A stretch of DNA of 24,503 nt from CALARM01 sp964431735 (GTDB lineage: Bacteria > Vulcanimicrobiota > SpSt-956 > JAKJGF01), in assembly GCA_964431735.1 (NCBI GenBank), contig CAYSLJ010000110.1, positions 1-24,503 on the forward strand. The letters run 5' to 3'. The notes beneath the pieces were generated by a model. The model was not told where the DNA came from, searched no databases, and was given only the letters and a program-made list of their open reading frames with translations. Every line of letters begins with the position of its first letter. Position 1 is the stretch's first letter. Made by a program: the position numbers and the translations under genes. Shown piece after piece: positions 7,028 to 14,541 of the stretch.

Positions 7028-9070
7028 ATGAGTAAAAAAAGAAACATTACCATTGATGACATGTTCAGGTTCAAACTTATTAATTCACCTGAAATCTCAC
7101 CTGACGGAGAAAAAATAGTCTTCACTTACAAATGGACACTTCTGAAAGAAAACACCTATTATTCCAATCTCTACATGGCTGATTTAAAAAAAGACAGAGT
7201 ATATCAATTCACATACGGAAATCATAATGATCTCTATCCTCTATGGTCACCTGACGGGAAACATATTCTCTTCAGAACTGACAGAAATAAAGAGAAAAAA
7301 GGTCTCTGGATTATAGACGCCGACGGAGGCGAAGCAAGACCTCTCATTACGGATAAAGGATCTATAGGAGAATATATATGGTCTCCTGACAGCAAATATG
7401 TTTACTATACATTCAGAAAATTAGATGATCCCCTTCCACGGGAACATATAAGCAATGACCCTGAATATAAAATCAAAGATGAAGATCAACCCTACAGCAT
7501 TATAGATGAAATTCCTTACAAAGGGAAGAACGGACAGATAAAAGCAAAGGGTAAATTTAATATATACAGTTTCGAAATCGCTACAGGGAAAAAACAACAG
7601 CTTACAAAGGAAAAATATGATGACTTCAATCCCTGTATTTCTCATGACGGTAAAAAATTGGCTTTCTGTTCAAACAGATCTGATGATCATATAGAAGATC
7701 ATGAAAACAATGATATTTATGTTATGGATATTAAAACTAAAAAGGTCAAAAAGATTACAGATAAATGGGGTATGAAAACAGGTCTCTGCTGGTCAAAAGA
7801 CGAAAAGTTTATCTTCTTTACAGGCCACCATGCGCCCAGAGGAATGAGCGCTCCCGAACATCTGAAGCTCTATAAAATTCCTTCTGAAGGCGGAAAAGTA
7901 ACCCTTCTTACGAAGGATTTTAACGGCTATGTAAGTAACATGCTCATAGGAGATACAAGAGAATTTGATGATATAGTACAGCAGCCTATGTTTACAGATA
8001 AAGACAAAAATATTATCTTCTGTGCAAGCTATGAAGGAGGCTGTTATTTATATAAAGTATCCACAGAAGGGGGAAAACCTGAAAGAATTGAAGAGGGACG
8101 TCATGAAATAGTATATTACTCCATGGATAAATCAGGGGAAAATATAGCAGTGCTCAGAGGCGACATGACGAACCTTTCAGAGGTTTATCATTATAAGAAA
8201 AAGAAAGATAAATGGGAAGTTAAAAAATTAACTTCCTATAATGATTTTGTATTGAAAGAAACTACCGTTACAGAACCGGAAGAGATATGGTTTACTACCA
8301 GTGAGAAAGTGAAAATTCAGGGATGGCTCTTGAAACCTCCGAAGTTTGATCCTGAGAAAAAATATCCTCTTATCCATGAAATACATGGCGGTCCTCATAT
8401 CCTTTACGGATATACCTTCTTCCATGAAATGCAGTATTTTGCATCGAAAGGTTACTGTGTTCTCTTTATCAATCCGAGAGGAAGCAAAGGATATGGCACT
8501 GAGTTTGCCGCACCTATCGATGGTCACTGGGGAGGCCCTGATTTTACGGATCAAATGGAATTCCTTGATCATGTTATAAGTCTCGGTTATATAGATAAAG
8601 ACAGACTCTTTGTGACAGGCGGTTCATACGGAGGCTATATGACAAACTGGGTCGTAACACAGACAGACAGATACAGAGGTGCCGTATCACACAGAAGTGT
8701 TTCAAACTGTGCAACAGTTTTCGGCGTATCTTCCGGTTGCTATCATTTCGAACAGAATTTCGGCGGTGTGCCGTGGAGAGATGCACAGCATTATATAGAC
8801 AGATCGCCTCTCTACCAGGTAGAAAATGTCAAAACTCCTATTTTAATTATGCATTCGGAAAATGATCATCTTACTCCTATATGTGAAGCAGAACAGTTCT
8901 TTGTAGCACTGAAATATTTAAAGAAAAAAGCAAGGTTTGTCCGCTTCAAGAATGAAACTCATGAACTGTCAAGAGGAGGAAAACCTACAAACAGAAGAGC
9001 AAGACTTGATCTGTCTCTTGACTGGATTAAAAACTGCCAGCAGTCTGTAAGTGGCACACATTCGTATTGA
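7028..9070 (+). CDS. S9 family prolyl oligopeptidase / acylaminoacyl peptidase
   Basis: Serine peptidase of the prolyl oligopeptidase family, acting on short peptides whose access is gated by a propeller. Residues 1-400 form the beta-propeller, with TolB-like SPDGK turns (for example SPDGEK at 24-29 and WSPDGKH at 73-79). Residues 430-670 are the alpha/beta hydrolase domain. The triad is visible: Ser533 in GGSYGGYM, Asp613 in SENDHLTP and His645 in NETHELSRGG. The HGGPH motif near 453 supplies the oxyanion hole region. There is no signal peptide, so it is cytoplasmic. At 680 residues it is of normal length for dipeptidyl- or acylaminoacyl-peptidase-like members. The ATG at 7028 has AAGGAG six bases upstream. 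It is monocistronic with its own promoter. It may supply substrates to the divergently encoded deacylase. Confidence 0.93.
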   Translation: MSKKRNITIDDMFRFKLINSPEISPDGEKIVFTYKWTLLKENTYYSNLYMADLKKDRVYQFTYGNHNDLYPLWSPDGKHILFRTDRNKEKKGLWIIDADGGEARPLITDKGSIGEYIWSPDSKYVYYTFRKLDDPLPREHISNDPEYKIKDEDQPYSIIDEIPYKGKNGQIKAKGKFNIYSFEIATGKKQQLTKEKYDDFNPCISHDGKKLAFCSNRSDDHIEDHENNDIYVMDIKTKKVKKITDKWGMKTGLCWSKDEKFIFFTGHHAPRGMSAPEHLKLYKIPSEGGKVTLLTKDFNGYVSNMLIGDTREFDDIVQQPMFTDKDKNIIFCASYEGGCYLYKVSTEGGKPERIEEGRHEIVYYSMDKSGENIAVLRGDMTNLSEVYHYKKKKDKWEVKKLTSYNDFVLKETTVTEPEEIWFTTSEKVKIQGWLLKPPKFDPEKKYPLIHEIHGGPHILYGYTFFHEMQYFASKGYCVLFINPRGSKGYGTEFAAPIDGHWGGPDFTDQMEFLDHVISLGYIDKDRLFVTGGSYGGYMTNWVVTQTDRYRGAVSHRSVSNCATVFGVSSGCYHFEQNFGGVPWRDAQHYIDRSPLYQVENVKTPILIMHSENDHLTPICEAEQFFVALKYLKKKARFVRFKNETHELSRGGKPTNRRARLDLSLDWIKNCQQSVSGTHSY

Positions 9071-9097
9071 ACTTAATTTCATAAATCCATTAATAAT

Positions 9098-9152
9098 CGT
9101 TCCGGGTTCCGGGTGTTGGATTAAGAAGTTTTAAAACCCGGAACCTGGAACG
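9098..9152 (+). terminator. Strong hairpin after the S9 peptidase gene, built from TTCCGGG heptads
   Basis: A 17-base left arm (9098-9114) pairs with 9136-9152 with a single G-U position. The left arm is TTCCGGG repeated at 7-bp spacing and the right arm repeats AACCYGG likewise. It lies 27 bp after the stop codon. No U-run follows, so it may stabilise the mRNA end or terminate with help. Confidence 0.6.
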
Positions 9153-9246
9153 CATAATCTATTTAACTATAAAGCCAGTAAAAACGAGGAAATTATAAAA
9201 AGTGCAAAAGTATAGTAAAATAGTGGGTATAATTTATATGAGAATC

Positions 9247-9279
9247 GTCACAGGTAAAGCGTTACCCGTGACAGGAGGA
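9247..9279 (+). repeat. Diverged heptad array: GTCACAG, GTAAAGC, GTTACCC, GTGACAG, then GAGGA
   Basis: The period of 7 and the terminal GAGGA are kept although the units have diverged. It is followed by CTTATATTTCGTTGTGACCG, which is nearly identical to the flank of the array at 17761-17793 on the opposite strand. A TATAAT box at 9228-9233 would place the array in the leader of the next gene. Confidence 0.75.
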
Positions 9280-9338
9280 ACAAATTCTTATATTTCGTTG
9301 TGACCGGTTCGGTCATAGTTGTTTTCAGGAGAAACGTT

Positions 9339-10709
9339 ATGGTGGTTTATAAATCCATACAGGAACTGAAGGAATATCTGTGGAAGACCGTAGATAAAGA
9401 ACGTCTGCTTGATACACTGGAAGAAATAGAAGACAGGCTTTTTAATATAGAAGATAAGCTTACAGATAAAAAAATGGGGAAAAAAATCGTAGATGGTATT
9501 CTCAAGGTTCTGGATAGTACACGATATTTACTGGAAGAAAAGCAGTTTTTAGACAGAGAAATATGGTCTCATCTATCAGCTTTAATATATCTGTTCAACA
9601 GGCTTGACAAAAAAATCAAATTTTCTTCTGATATGATCAATACTGCCATATCAACAAACCTTGCCAGAAACCTTCCTGTGTACAATCAGCATGAAAAATT
9701 TATCAGTAATCAATCAGGCTTTACTTTTCATAAAAATTCTTTTCCTGTCAATGAAACTCCGGGAAAGCAACTTTTACCGGAAAGAGATTTCAAGCAATCA
9801 TTTAATGTGGTAAAAGATTTAAGAATTATAAAAGATTTAAGACTTCAGGCAGAAAAATCAGATAGAACACAGGAAGAGCAAATTACAGAGAATGAATTCC
9901 ACGATAAATCAAAAGTAATATTTAATATTGATATAAAATCAACTGCATTACCTTCACAGACAGGAACGGGAATGAACCCTCTGGAAGCTGATTTATTATA
10001 TTCCGTAAGTCCTCCTGTTGATAAAATCACTATTCTGGATAGATTGATTAAAGCAGGAAGTTTTTTTCTTTCTGACAGTTCTACATTGATAGATCTTGAA
10101 GACAGCCTGGAAGAAACATATCAGGAAATAACAGAAATAAAGGAAAAAGAAATTAATATCTGTGAAGATAATGAAGAAAAAAATAAATTTATTGAAACGG
10201 TGGAGGATATTCTGGAGACCGTATCTTTAATGAAAGATTCTATTGAAGAAAAGGAAATAAACAAAGAAATAGATTATTTTTTAAAAGAGCTTCAGGCTCT
10301 GAATAAGGATTTCATCGAACTTTACAGTACAATGGACAGGAAAAATGAAACAGAAGGGAATAGTTTAAGAATAAAAGATGATTCTATCAAATCAGTTAAT
10401 TATAAAGCTGTAGAAGATATGATACAAAAATTCTTTAATAAAGAAATTGCCCCTGATATTATTGATTCTTTTCTGGAAAAAATGATAAAAAATGCCATGA
10501 AAAACAGAAAATCCTATGAAAATATTTATTCCGGCAGTAATATACGTTCCCCGGAAGATCAATTAATCATAGAAGGTAACAAAAAATGGGAAGAAGGTCT
10601 TAATTATCTTTATGACCATTATATGGATATGGATGAAAATACTGTTAATAAAGCTCTTAATATGTTATATGAGGCAAACAAAAAACTTCTTGCCGCACAA
10701 ATACTATAA
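9339..10709 (+). CDS. Coiled-coil protein of unknown function
   Basis: I do not recognise this 456-residue protein. It is soluble, very rich in Glu, Lys and Asp, and predicted mostly helical. There is a helical N-terminal part to about residue 95. A low-complexity polar middle (100-215) contains a short duplication around KDLRIIKDLRLQ. A long acidic coiled-coil part follows (about 240-330). The compact C-terminal helical part (about 400-456) contains a conserved-looking GNKKWEEGLNYLYDHY segment. I start it at ATG 9339 because AGGAG lies seven bases upstream. A GTG 13 codons earlier falls in repeat-derived sequence with no ribosome site. It overlaps the convergent GT-C/TPR gene tail-to-tail by six bases. 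A scaffold or structural role is possible but not shown. Confidence 0.75.
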   Translation: MVVYKSIQELKEYLWKTVDKERLLDTLEEIEDRLFNIEDKLTDKKMGKKIVDGILKVLDSTRYLLEEKQFLDREIWSHLSALIYLFNRLDKKIKFSSDMINTAISTNLARNLPVYNQHEKFISNQSGFTFHKNSFPVNETPGKQLLPERDFKQSFNVVKDLRIIKDLRLQAEKSDRTQEEQITENEFHDKSKVIFNIDIKSTALPSQTGTGMNPLEADLLYSVSPPVDKITILDRLIKAGSFFLSDSSTLIDLEDSLEETYQEITEIKEKEINICEDNEEKNKFIETVEDILETVSLMKDSIEEKEINKEIDYFLKELQALNKDFIELYSTMDRKNETEGNSLRIKDDSIKSVNYKAVEDMIQKFFNKEIAPDIIDSFLEKMIKNAMKNRKSYENIYSGSNIRSPEDQLIIEGNKKWEEGLNYLYDHYMDMDENTVNKALNMLYEANKKLLAAQIL

Positions 10710-12488
10710 TCTTTGTTTTGAAGACCTTTTAAGCGCTTCCATCAGTTCCGGTTCAATCTGAAACCCCAGTTCATTAATTTTCTTTACATCTTTCCATGCC
10801 AGGTCATATTCTTTTTTCATATAATATGCATATGCCCTGTTATTATATGCCATTGCATAATGAGGATCGATGTTTATAATATGCGTAAAATCATTTATAG
10901 CTTTATCATAAGCTCCTGTTTTATTATAGATTACACCCCTGTTATTATATGCATTTATGCAATTCGGATCAATATTCAGAGCCATAGTAAAGTCGAGTGC
11001 AGCTTTATCATATTCTCCTGTGACCATATATACATAACCACGATTATTATAAGACAATACATAGGCCGGATTAATGCGTAAAGCCTCTGTAAAATCAGCC
11101 AGAGCCATTTTATATTGCTTCTTTTTAGTATATGCAGAGCCTCTGATGTCATAAGCTTCCGCATATAAAGGATCTACCGTTACAGCTCCATTAAAATCTG
11201 ATATGGCTTTATCATATTCACCTCTGTTATAAGCTATAGTACCACGGCGGAGATAAACCATAGAAACAGGATACTTACTCAATATATCATTCCACAAACT
11301 CATTGTATCCTTCCAGACATTAGTTCTCTGCCAGGTTACATAAGATTGAACAGCTATTATTATAATCAAACATATTATCAGATTTACTTTAATCATTCTG
11401 TGGTACTGTCTATTTTTTAAAAATTTAAACAGCAAAAGTGAAATCCAGAGTGAAATGCCAAGAGAAGGTAAATAAAGATATCTATCTGCCATATAAAAAG
11501 GAAGAATTATTAATATTTGAGATACAGGCAAATAGAAAATCATAAAGAAGCTAGCAGAAAAAAACAGTTCTCTGGATTTTAATGATGAATATATAAAAAC
11601 ACCTGTAACTGACAAAAAAATTATAAGAGAGACGATAAAATTTTTATCTATTTCAATATTATATATGGCACTTAATTTGTCAGGCCAGAACAGCAACCGC
11701 ATATATTTCCCGAAGACTATTATGGCTATATATATATTATTATATGAACTTGCTTCTTCTATCATCTTTAATCGTGTTTCCTGGGCATTCATTAAAAATA
11801 ACGTCACCTCAAGAATAAATATGATTAAAAAAAATGGTAATAAAGAACATGTCCTGTAAAATATACTCTTTTCTCTCAATTTTGACGGGAAACAATAAAG
11901 ATATAATATAAAAATTAACGGTGTCATAAATCCTAACGGGTGTGTTAATATGGCAGGGATAAAGAAAAAAATGGACAGAAAGAAATAAAGAAAAAACCTG
12001 TCCGTATGACGGCTGGCAACGATAAAAAAGTAAAAAGACAGAAAAAAGAATATACTTACTGTTAAATGAATTCTGCCGGAGATCCATGCTACAGGTTCTA
12101 CATGAAAAGGATTAACGGCAAAGATTAAAACCGTTATAAAGGGTATATATTTATCCTTAAATAATTCAAAAATAATCAGATAGATGAGTAAAAGATTAAT
12201 TATATAGAAAATTAAACTTGTAAGGTGATAACCAAAAGGATTTAACTTCCATATTACATAATCTATCAGTGCAGGTATTCCAGCTACGGGAGTATAGGTA
12301 TTACCATGTGCAATAACACCATGTGGATTGAATATCTCTTTTAAAGCTTCCCATGTCAGACGATACATATATGTGTAATTATGAATATAAGTTGTATCAT
12401 CTAAATCGACAAAATCATTATTCAGGGAATCACCATAAATTACTATTGTAAGTAAACATATTAATAATAGAGGCAGTATTTTTTTAAT
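10704..12488 (-). CDS. GT-C type membrane glycosyltransferase with C-terminal TPRs, probable ATT start
   Basis: Integral membrane protein resembling the dolichyl-/polyprenyl-phosphate-sugar-dependent mannosyltransferase group (PMT/TMTC-like), which glycosylates exported proteins or lipids. About ten membrane helices occupy residues 1-390; five TPRs of 34 residues follow at about 410-573, each with an A-Y-x-x-R-G or N-N-R-G helix. A typical MADRYLYLPSLG loop sits near residue 333. The first ATG is at 12368, but the preceding 40 codons stay open and encode the missing first helix (KKILPLLLICLLTIVIYG) and the loop DSLNNDFVDLDDTTYI. The Asp pair D30-D31 there corresponds to the acidic catalytic motif of the fold. 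A stop lies six codons further up (TGA, 12503-12501). GAGGAGG at 12502-12496 is seven bases before ATT 12488. No ATG, GTG or TTG is available in frame. The gene follows the WD40 gene by 95 bp. Confidence 0.82.
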   Translation of the reverse strand: MKKILPLLLICLLTIVIYGDSLNNDFVDLDDTTYIHNYTYMYRLTWEALKEIFNPHGVIAHGNTYTPVAGIPALIDYVIWKLNPFGYHLTSLIFYIINLLLIYLIIFELFKDKYIPFITVLIFAVNPFHVEPVAWISGRIHLTVSIFFFLSFYFFIVASRHTDRFFLYFFLSIFFFIPAILTHPLGFMTPLIFILYLYCFPSKLREKSIFYRTCSLLPFFLIIFILEVTLFLMNAQETRLKMIEEASSYNNIYIAIIVFGKYMRLLFWPDKLSAIYNIEIDKNFIVSLIIFLSVTGVFIYSSLKSRELFFSASFFMIFYLPVSQILIILPFYMADRYLYLPSLGISLWISLLLFKFLKNRQYHRMIKVNLIICLIIIIAVQSYVTWQRTNVWKDTMSLWNDILSKYPVSMVYLRRGTIAYNRGEYDKAISDFNGAVTVDPLYAEAYDIRGSAYTKKKQYKMALADFTEALRINPAYVLSYNNRGYVYMVTGEYDKAALDFTMALNIDPNCINAYNNRGVIYNKTGAYDKAINDFTHIINIDPHYAMAYNNRAYAYYMKKEYDLAWKDVKKINELGFQIEPELMEALKRSSKQRL

Positions 12489-12499
12489 AATATACCCTC

Positions 12500-12583
12500 C
12501 TCAGGAGTTTTCACAAAATAACTACATCATATTTACAGTTCATATCGTGACGCGTGACGCGTAATGCGTGACGGGAGGATACA
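12500..12583 (+). repeat. Half copy of the MITE-like element
   Basis: The left part (AATAACTACATCATATTTACA) matches the copy at 16368. A four-unit heptad array (12547-12574: GTGACGC, GTGACGC, GTAATGC, GTGACGG) runs into GAGGA (12575-12579). The right half is absent, because the stop codon of the WD40 gene starts immediately after. Either this copy was truncated or the gene end has displaced it. Confidence 0.7.
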
Positions 12584-14173
12584 TTATTTTGATCCGCATA
12601 TATCTTCCAGTCTGTTTTCCAGTATTCTTACTGTCCAGATCTTCCATGTTTTATCTAGACTGCAACTGTAAAGCTCTTTTCCATTTGAAGAGAATTTAAC
12701 ACTCAGAACCTGATCATCATGACCGCGAAAAATAAGAGGACCTATATTTTTCTTTCTATCCCAGAAATAAATGGCTCCTGTCTCGGAAGCTGCTGCAATA
12801 AGATTTCCTTCATAATCTGCAGAAACGCCATGTAACGTTCCTGTCAATTTATTTTCCCATATTACTTTACCTGAATTCAGCTCAAGAATTTTTATATAAC
12901 CGGCAAAATCTCTTACAAGTATTTCTTTATTATTTTTTATAAAACACGCAAAGGTTCCTTCTTTGAAATCTTTATATTCATGTTCCAGAGAATATTTCTG
13001 TCTTATATCCCATAATTTAACCGTATGATCATAACTTCCTGTAAGAAGATATTTACTGTCAGTAGAATAGCAAACAGTTGAAACATATTCACTGTGGGCT
13101 TTAAAAGATTTAATTTTCTCCCATGTAACGGTTGAATAAATCTGAACTGTGCCGTCAAAACATGCAAGGGCTATCTCAGGATCTGAAGGATTTACTGCCA
13201 TAGACAAAACCCTTGATGGAACGGCAAGTGTTTTAAAGTGGCTGTAATCCTTTGAAAAATATATGGATACCTCTGGAGTAAAATCTGATATAATAATCCA
13301 TTTTCCATCAGCACTGAAGATAGTGCAATCAATAAAATCCGCTGTATTTAGAGAAGTAATCTCCTCTCCCGTTTTAACATTCCATATTCTTACTACTTTT
13401 TCATCTGTCCCTGTTGTAACAAGTTTTGTCAAATCAGGACTTAATTCAATTTTACTAAAACCGGTATTTCCTTTTACTTCTTTAAATGCCTTGATTATAA
13501 TGGCAGATTCTTTTATTTTATCCTTATCAACATACTCCTTATAATTCCCTATATAATCCATTATAATTGCAAGTGCTTCTTCTCTCATATTTTTTTCCAG
13601 ATCAGAAGAAACTACTCTGTTAACTGTAAGATAAATATTTCCCCACTCTGTTTCAGCAGATAATAAACTCTGAGCTTTAACAAGAGAGGCTATTAATTGA
13701 ATGGTAAAATTCCCCGGTTTCTGAACAGCAGCTTTCTTCACTAAAGTCAGAGAATCTGACGTTTCCACTTCTCCTCCTGTCTGTGCAGCAGGACTCAAAT
13801 TAAAATAATCATCCATTGACAGCATATAACCCAGACAGAGAATTTCTTCAGAAGACAGATCGCTTATTTTAAGTTTTTCAGGCCCTTTATTTAATTTCCT
13901 GGCCATTAAATCAATAAAAATCTTACCGTTATCTGTTCCGTTTATATTCCATCCCATAGCATTGATAACAGCAATACGAACATCAAGAGGTTCATAGGGA
14001 TCTGTAATAAAATTGAATATATCTTCATTCAATGGTGCTCCCTTTGCACTGTTCACCTGCTCTATATCTATATAAGCCTTATAAAACTCTGTAGAAGTAA
14101 GAGGAGAATCGGCAAAAGCCGGTAAAGACAACAAAAAAATTAAAAAAATTACACAGATAAAATATTTTTTCAT
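12584..14173 (-). CDS. Exported WD40-repeat protein
   Basis: Secreted or periplasmic protein of 529 residues. Residues 1-21 are a Sec signal peptide (MKKYFICVIFLIFLLSLPAFA) with cleavage expected after AFA. Residues 30-235 are helical with HEAT-like segments. Residues 237-518 form about seven WD40 blades, with clear examples at VVRIWNVKTG, TVKLWDIRQK and a final TWKIWTVR. WD40 propellers bind partner proteins and have no catalysis of their own; the partner is unknown. The ATG at 14173 is chosen because AGGAGG lies eight bases upstream and the promoter -10 at 14201-14206 rules out the ATG at 14230. It is probably the first gene of a unit with the GT-C/TPR gene, which makes an envelope assembly role plausible. 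Confidence 0.87.
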   Translation of the reverse strand: MKKYFICVIFLIFLLSLPAFADSPLTSTEFYKAYIDIEQVNSAKGAPLNEDIFNFITDPYEPLDVRIAVINAMGWNINGTDNGKIFIDLMARKLNKGPEKLKISDLSSEEILCLGYMLSMDDYFNLSPAAQTGGEVETSDSLTLVKKAAVQKPGNFTIQLIASLVKAQSLLSAETEWGNIYLTVNRVVSSDLEKNMREEALAIIMDYIGNYKEYVDKDKIKESAIIIKAFKEVKGNTGFSKIELSPDLTKLVTTGTDEKVVRIWNVKTGEEITSLNTADFIDCTIFSADGKWIIISDFTPEVSIYFSKDYSHFKTLAVPSRVLSMAVNPSDPEIALACFDGTVQIYSTVTWEKIKSFKAHSEYVSTVCYSTDSKYLLTGSYDHTVKLWDIRQKYSLEHEYKDFKEGTFACFIKNNKEILVRDFAGYIKILELNSGKVIWENKLTGTLHGVSADYEGNLIAAASETGAIYFWDRKKNIGPLIFRGHDDQVLSVKFSSNGKELYSCSLDKTWKIWTVRILENRLEDICGSK

Positions 14174-14200
14174 AATATATTCCTCCTTTTTATTTTTAAC

Positions 14201-14229
14201 ATTATAACACTTTAACTCGACTTTGGCCA
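14201..14229 (-). promoter_or_regulatory. Promoter of the WD40 / GT-C unit
   Basis: The minus strand reads TGGCCA (14229-14224), a 17-bp spacer ending TGT, then TATAAT (14206-14201). The extended -10 compensates for the moderate -35. The predicted leader is about 20 bases. Confidence 0.6.
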
Positions 14230-14270
14230 TTCTATTTAGTATTTAAGCCTTATAAAAAATCATTTTATTA

Positions 14271-14289
14271 AGAGCCTATCCGAAAAGTC
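14271..14289 (+). repeat. 19-base dispersed word, copy 1
   Basis: AGAGCCTATCCGAAAAGTC differs by one base from AGAACCTATCCGAAAAGTC at 22626-22644. Both lie in intergenic DNA. It could be the end of an otherwise lost mobile element or a protein-binding site. Confidence 0.65.
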
Positions 14290-14323
14290 GCCCCATAGCT
14301 TCCCGCTCCCAGACTCTGAAGAC

Positions 14324-14351
14324 ACTACTCACTATTCACTGCTCACTCATT
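14324..14351 (+). repeat. ACTNYTC heptad array
   Basis: ACTACTC, ACTATTC, ACTGCTC and ACTCATT follow with an exact 7-bp period. The unit is unrelated in sequence to the GTNACGC family. Confidence 0.7.
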
Positions 14352-14469
14352 AATTATGAATTATTATAAAAGTAACTATAACTTTTCTATCCAGAATTTC
14401 ACCGATCTAAAAAAATACCTTTATGTTCAATAAATCCTGCTTTCTGACATAAAAAAACGGAATCAGTTA

Positions 14470-14518
14470 TTGAATATTTTCCAGATTGATGTATAATATA
14501 TTGAATATTTCAAATATT
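14470..14518 (+). promoter_or_regulatory. Kinase gene promoter and adjacent dyad
   Basis: TTGAAT (14470-14475), a 16-bp spacer and TATAAT (14492-14497). An inverted repeat AATATTT-C-AAATATT (14504-14518) covers the expected start of transcription and could be an operator. Confidence 0.5.
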
Positions 14519-14541
14519 GGTGAAGGTGTAATTTTATTGTT

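Larger units (their letters stand above)
14230..14541. other. Intergenic region between divergent WD40 and kinase genes
   Basis: No gene is visible. It holds a 19-base word repeated at 22626 (14271-14289), an ACTNYTC heptad array (14324-14351) and the kinase promoter (14470-14497). A small dyad follows the promoter (14504-14518). Confidence 0.6.
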
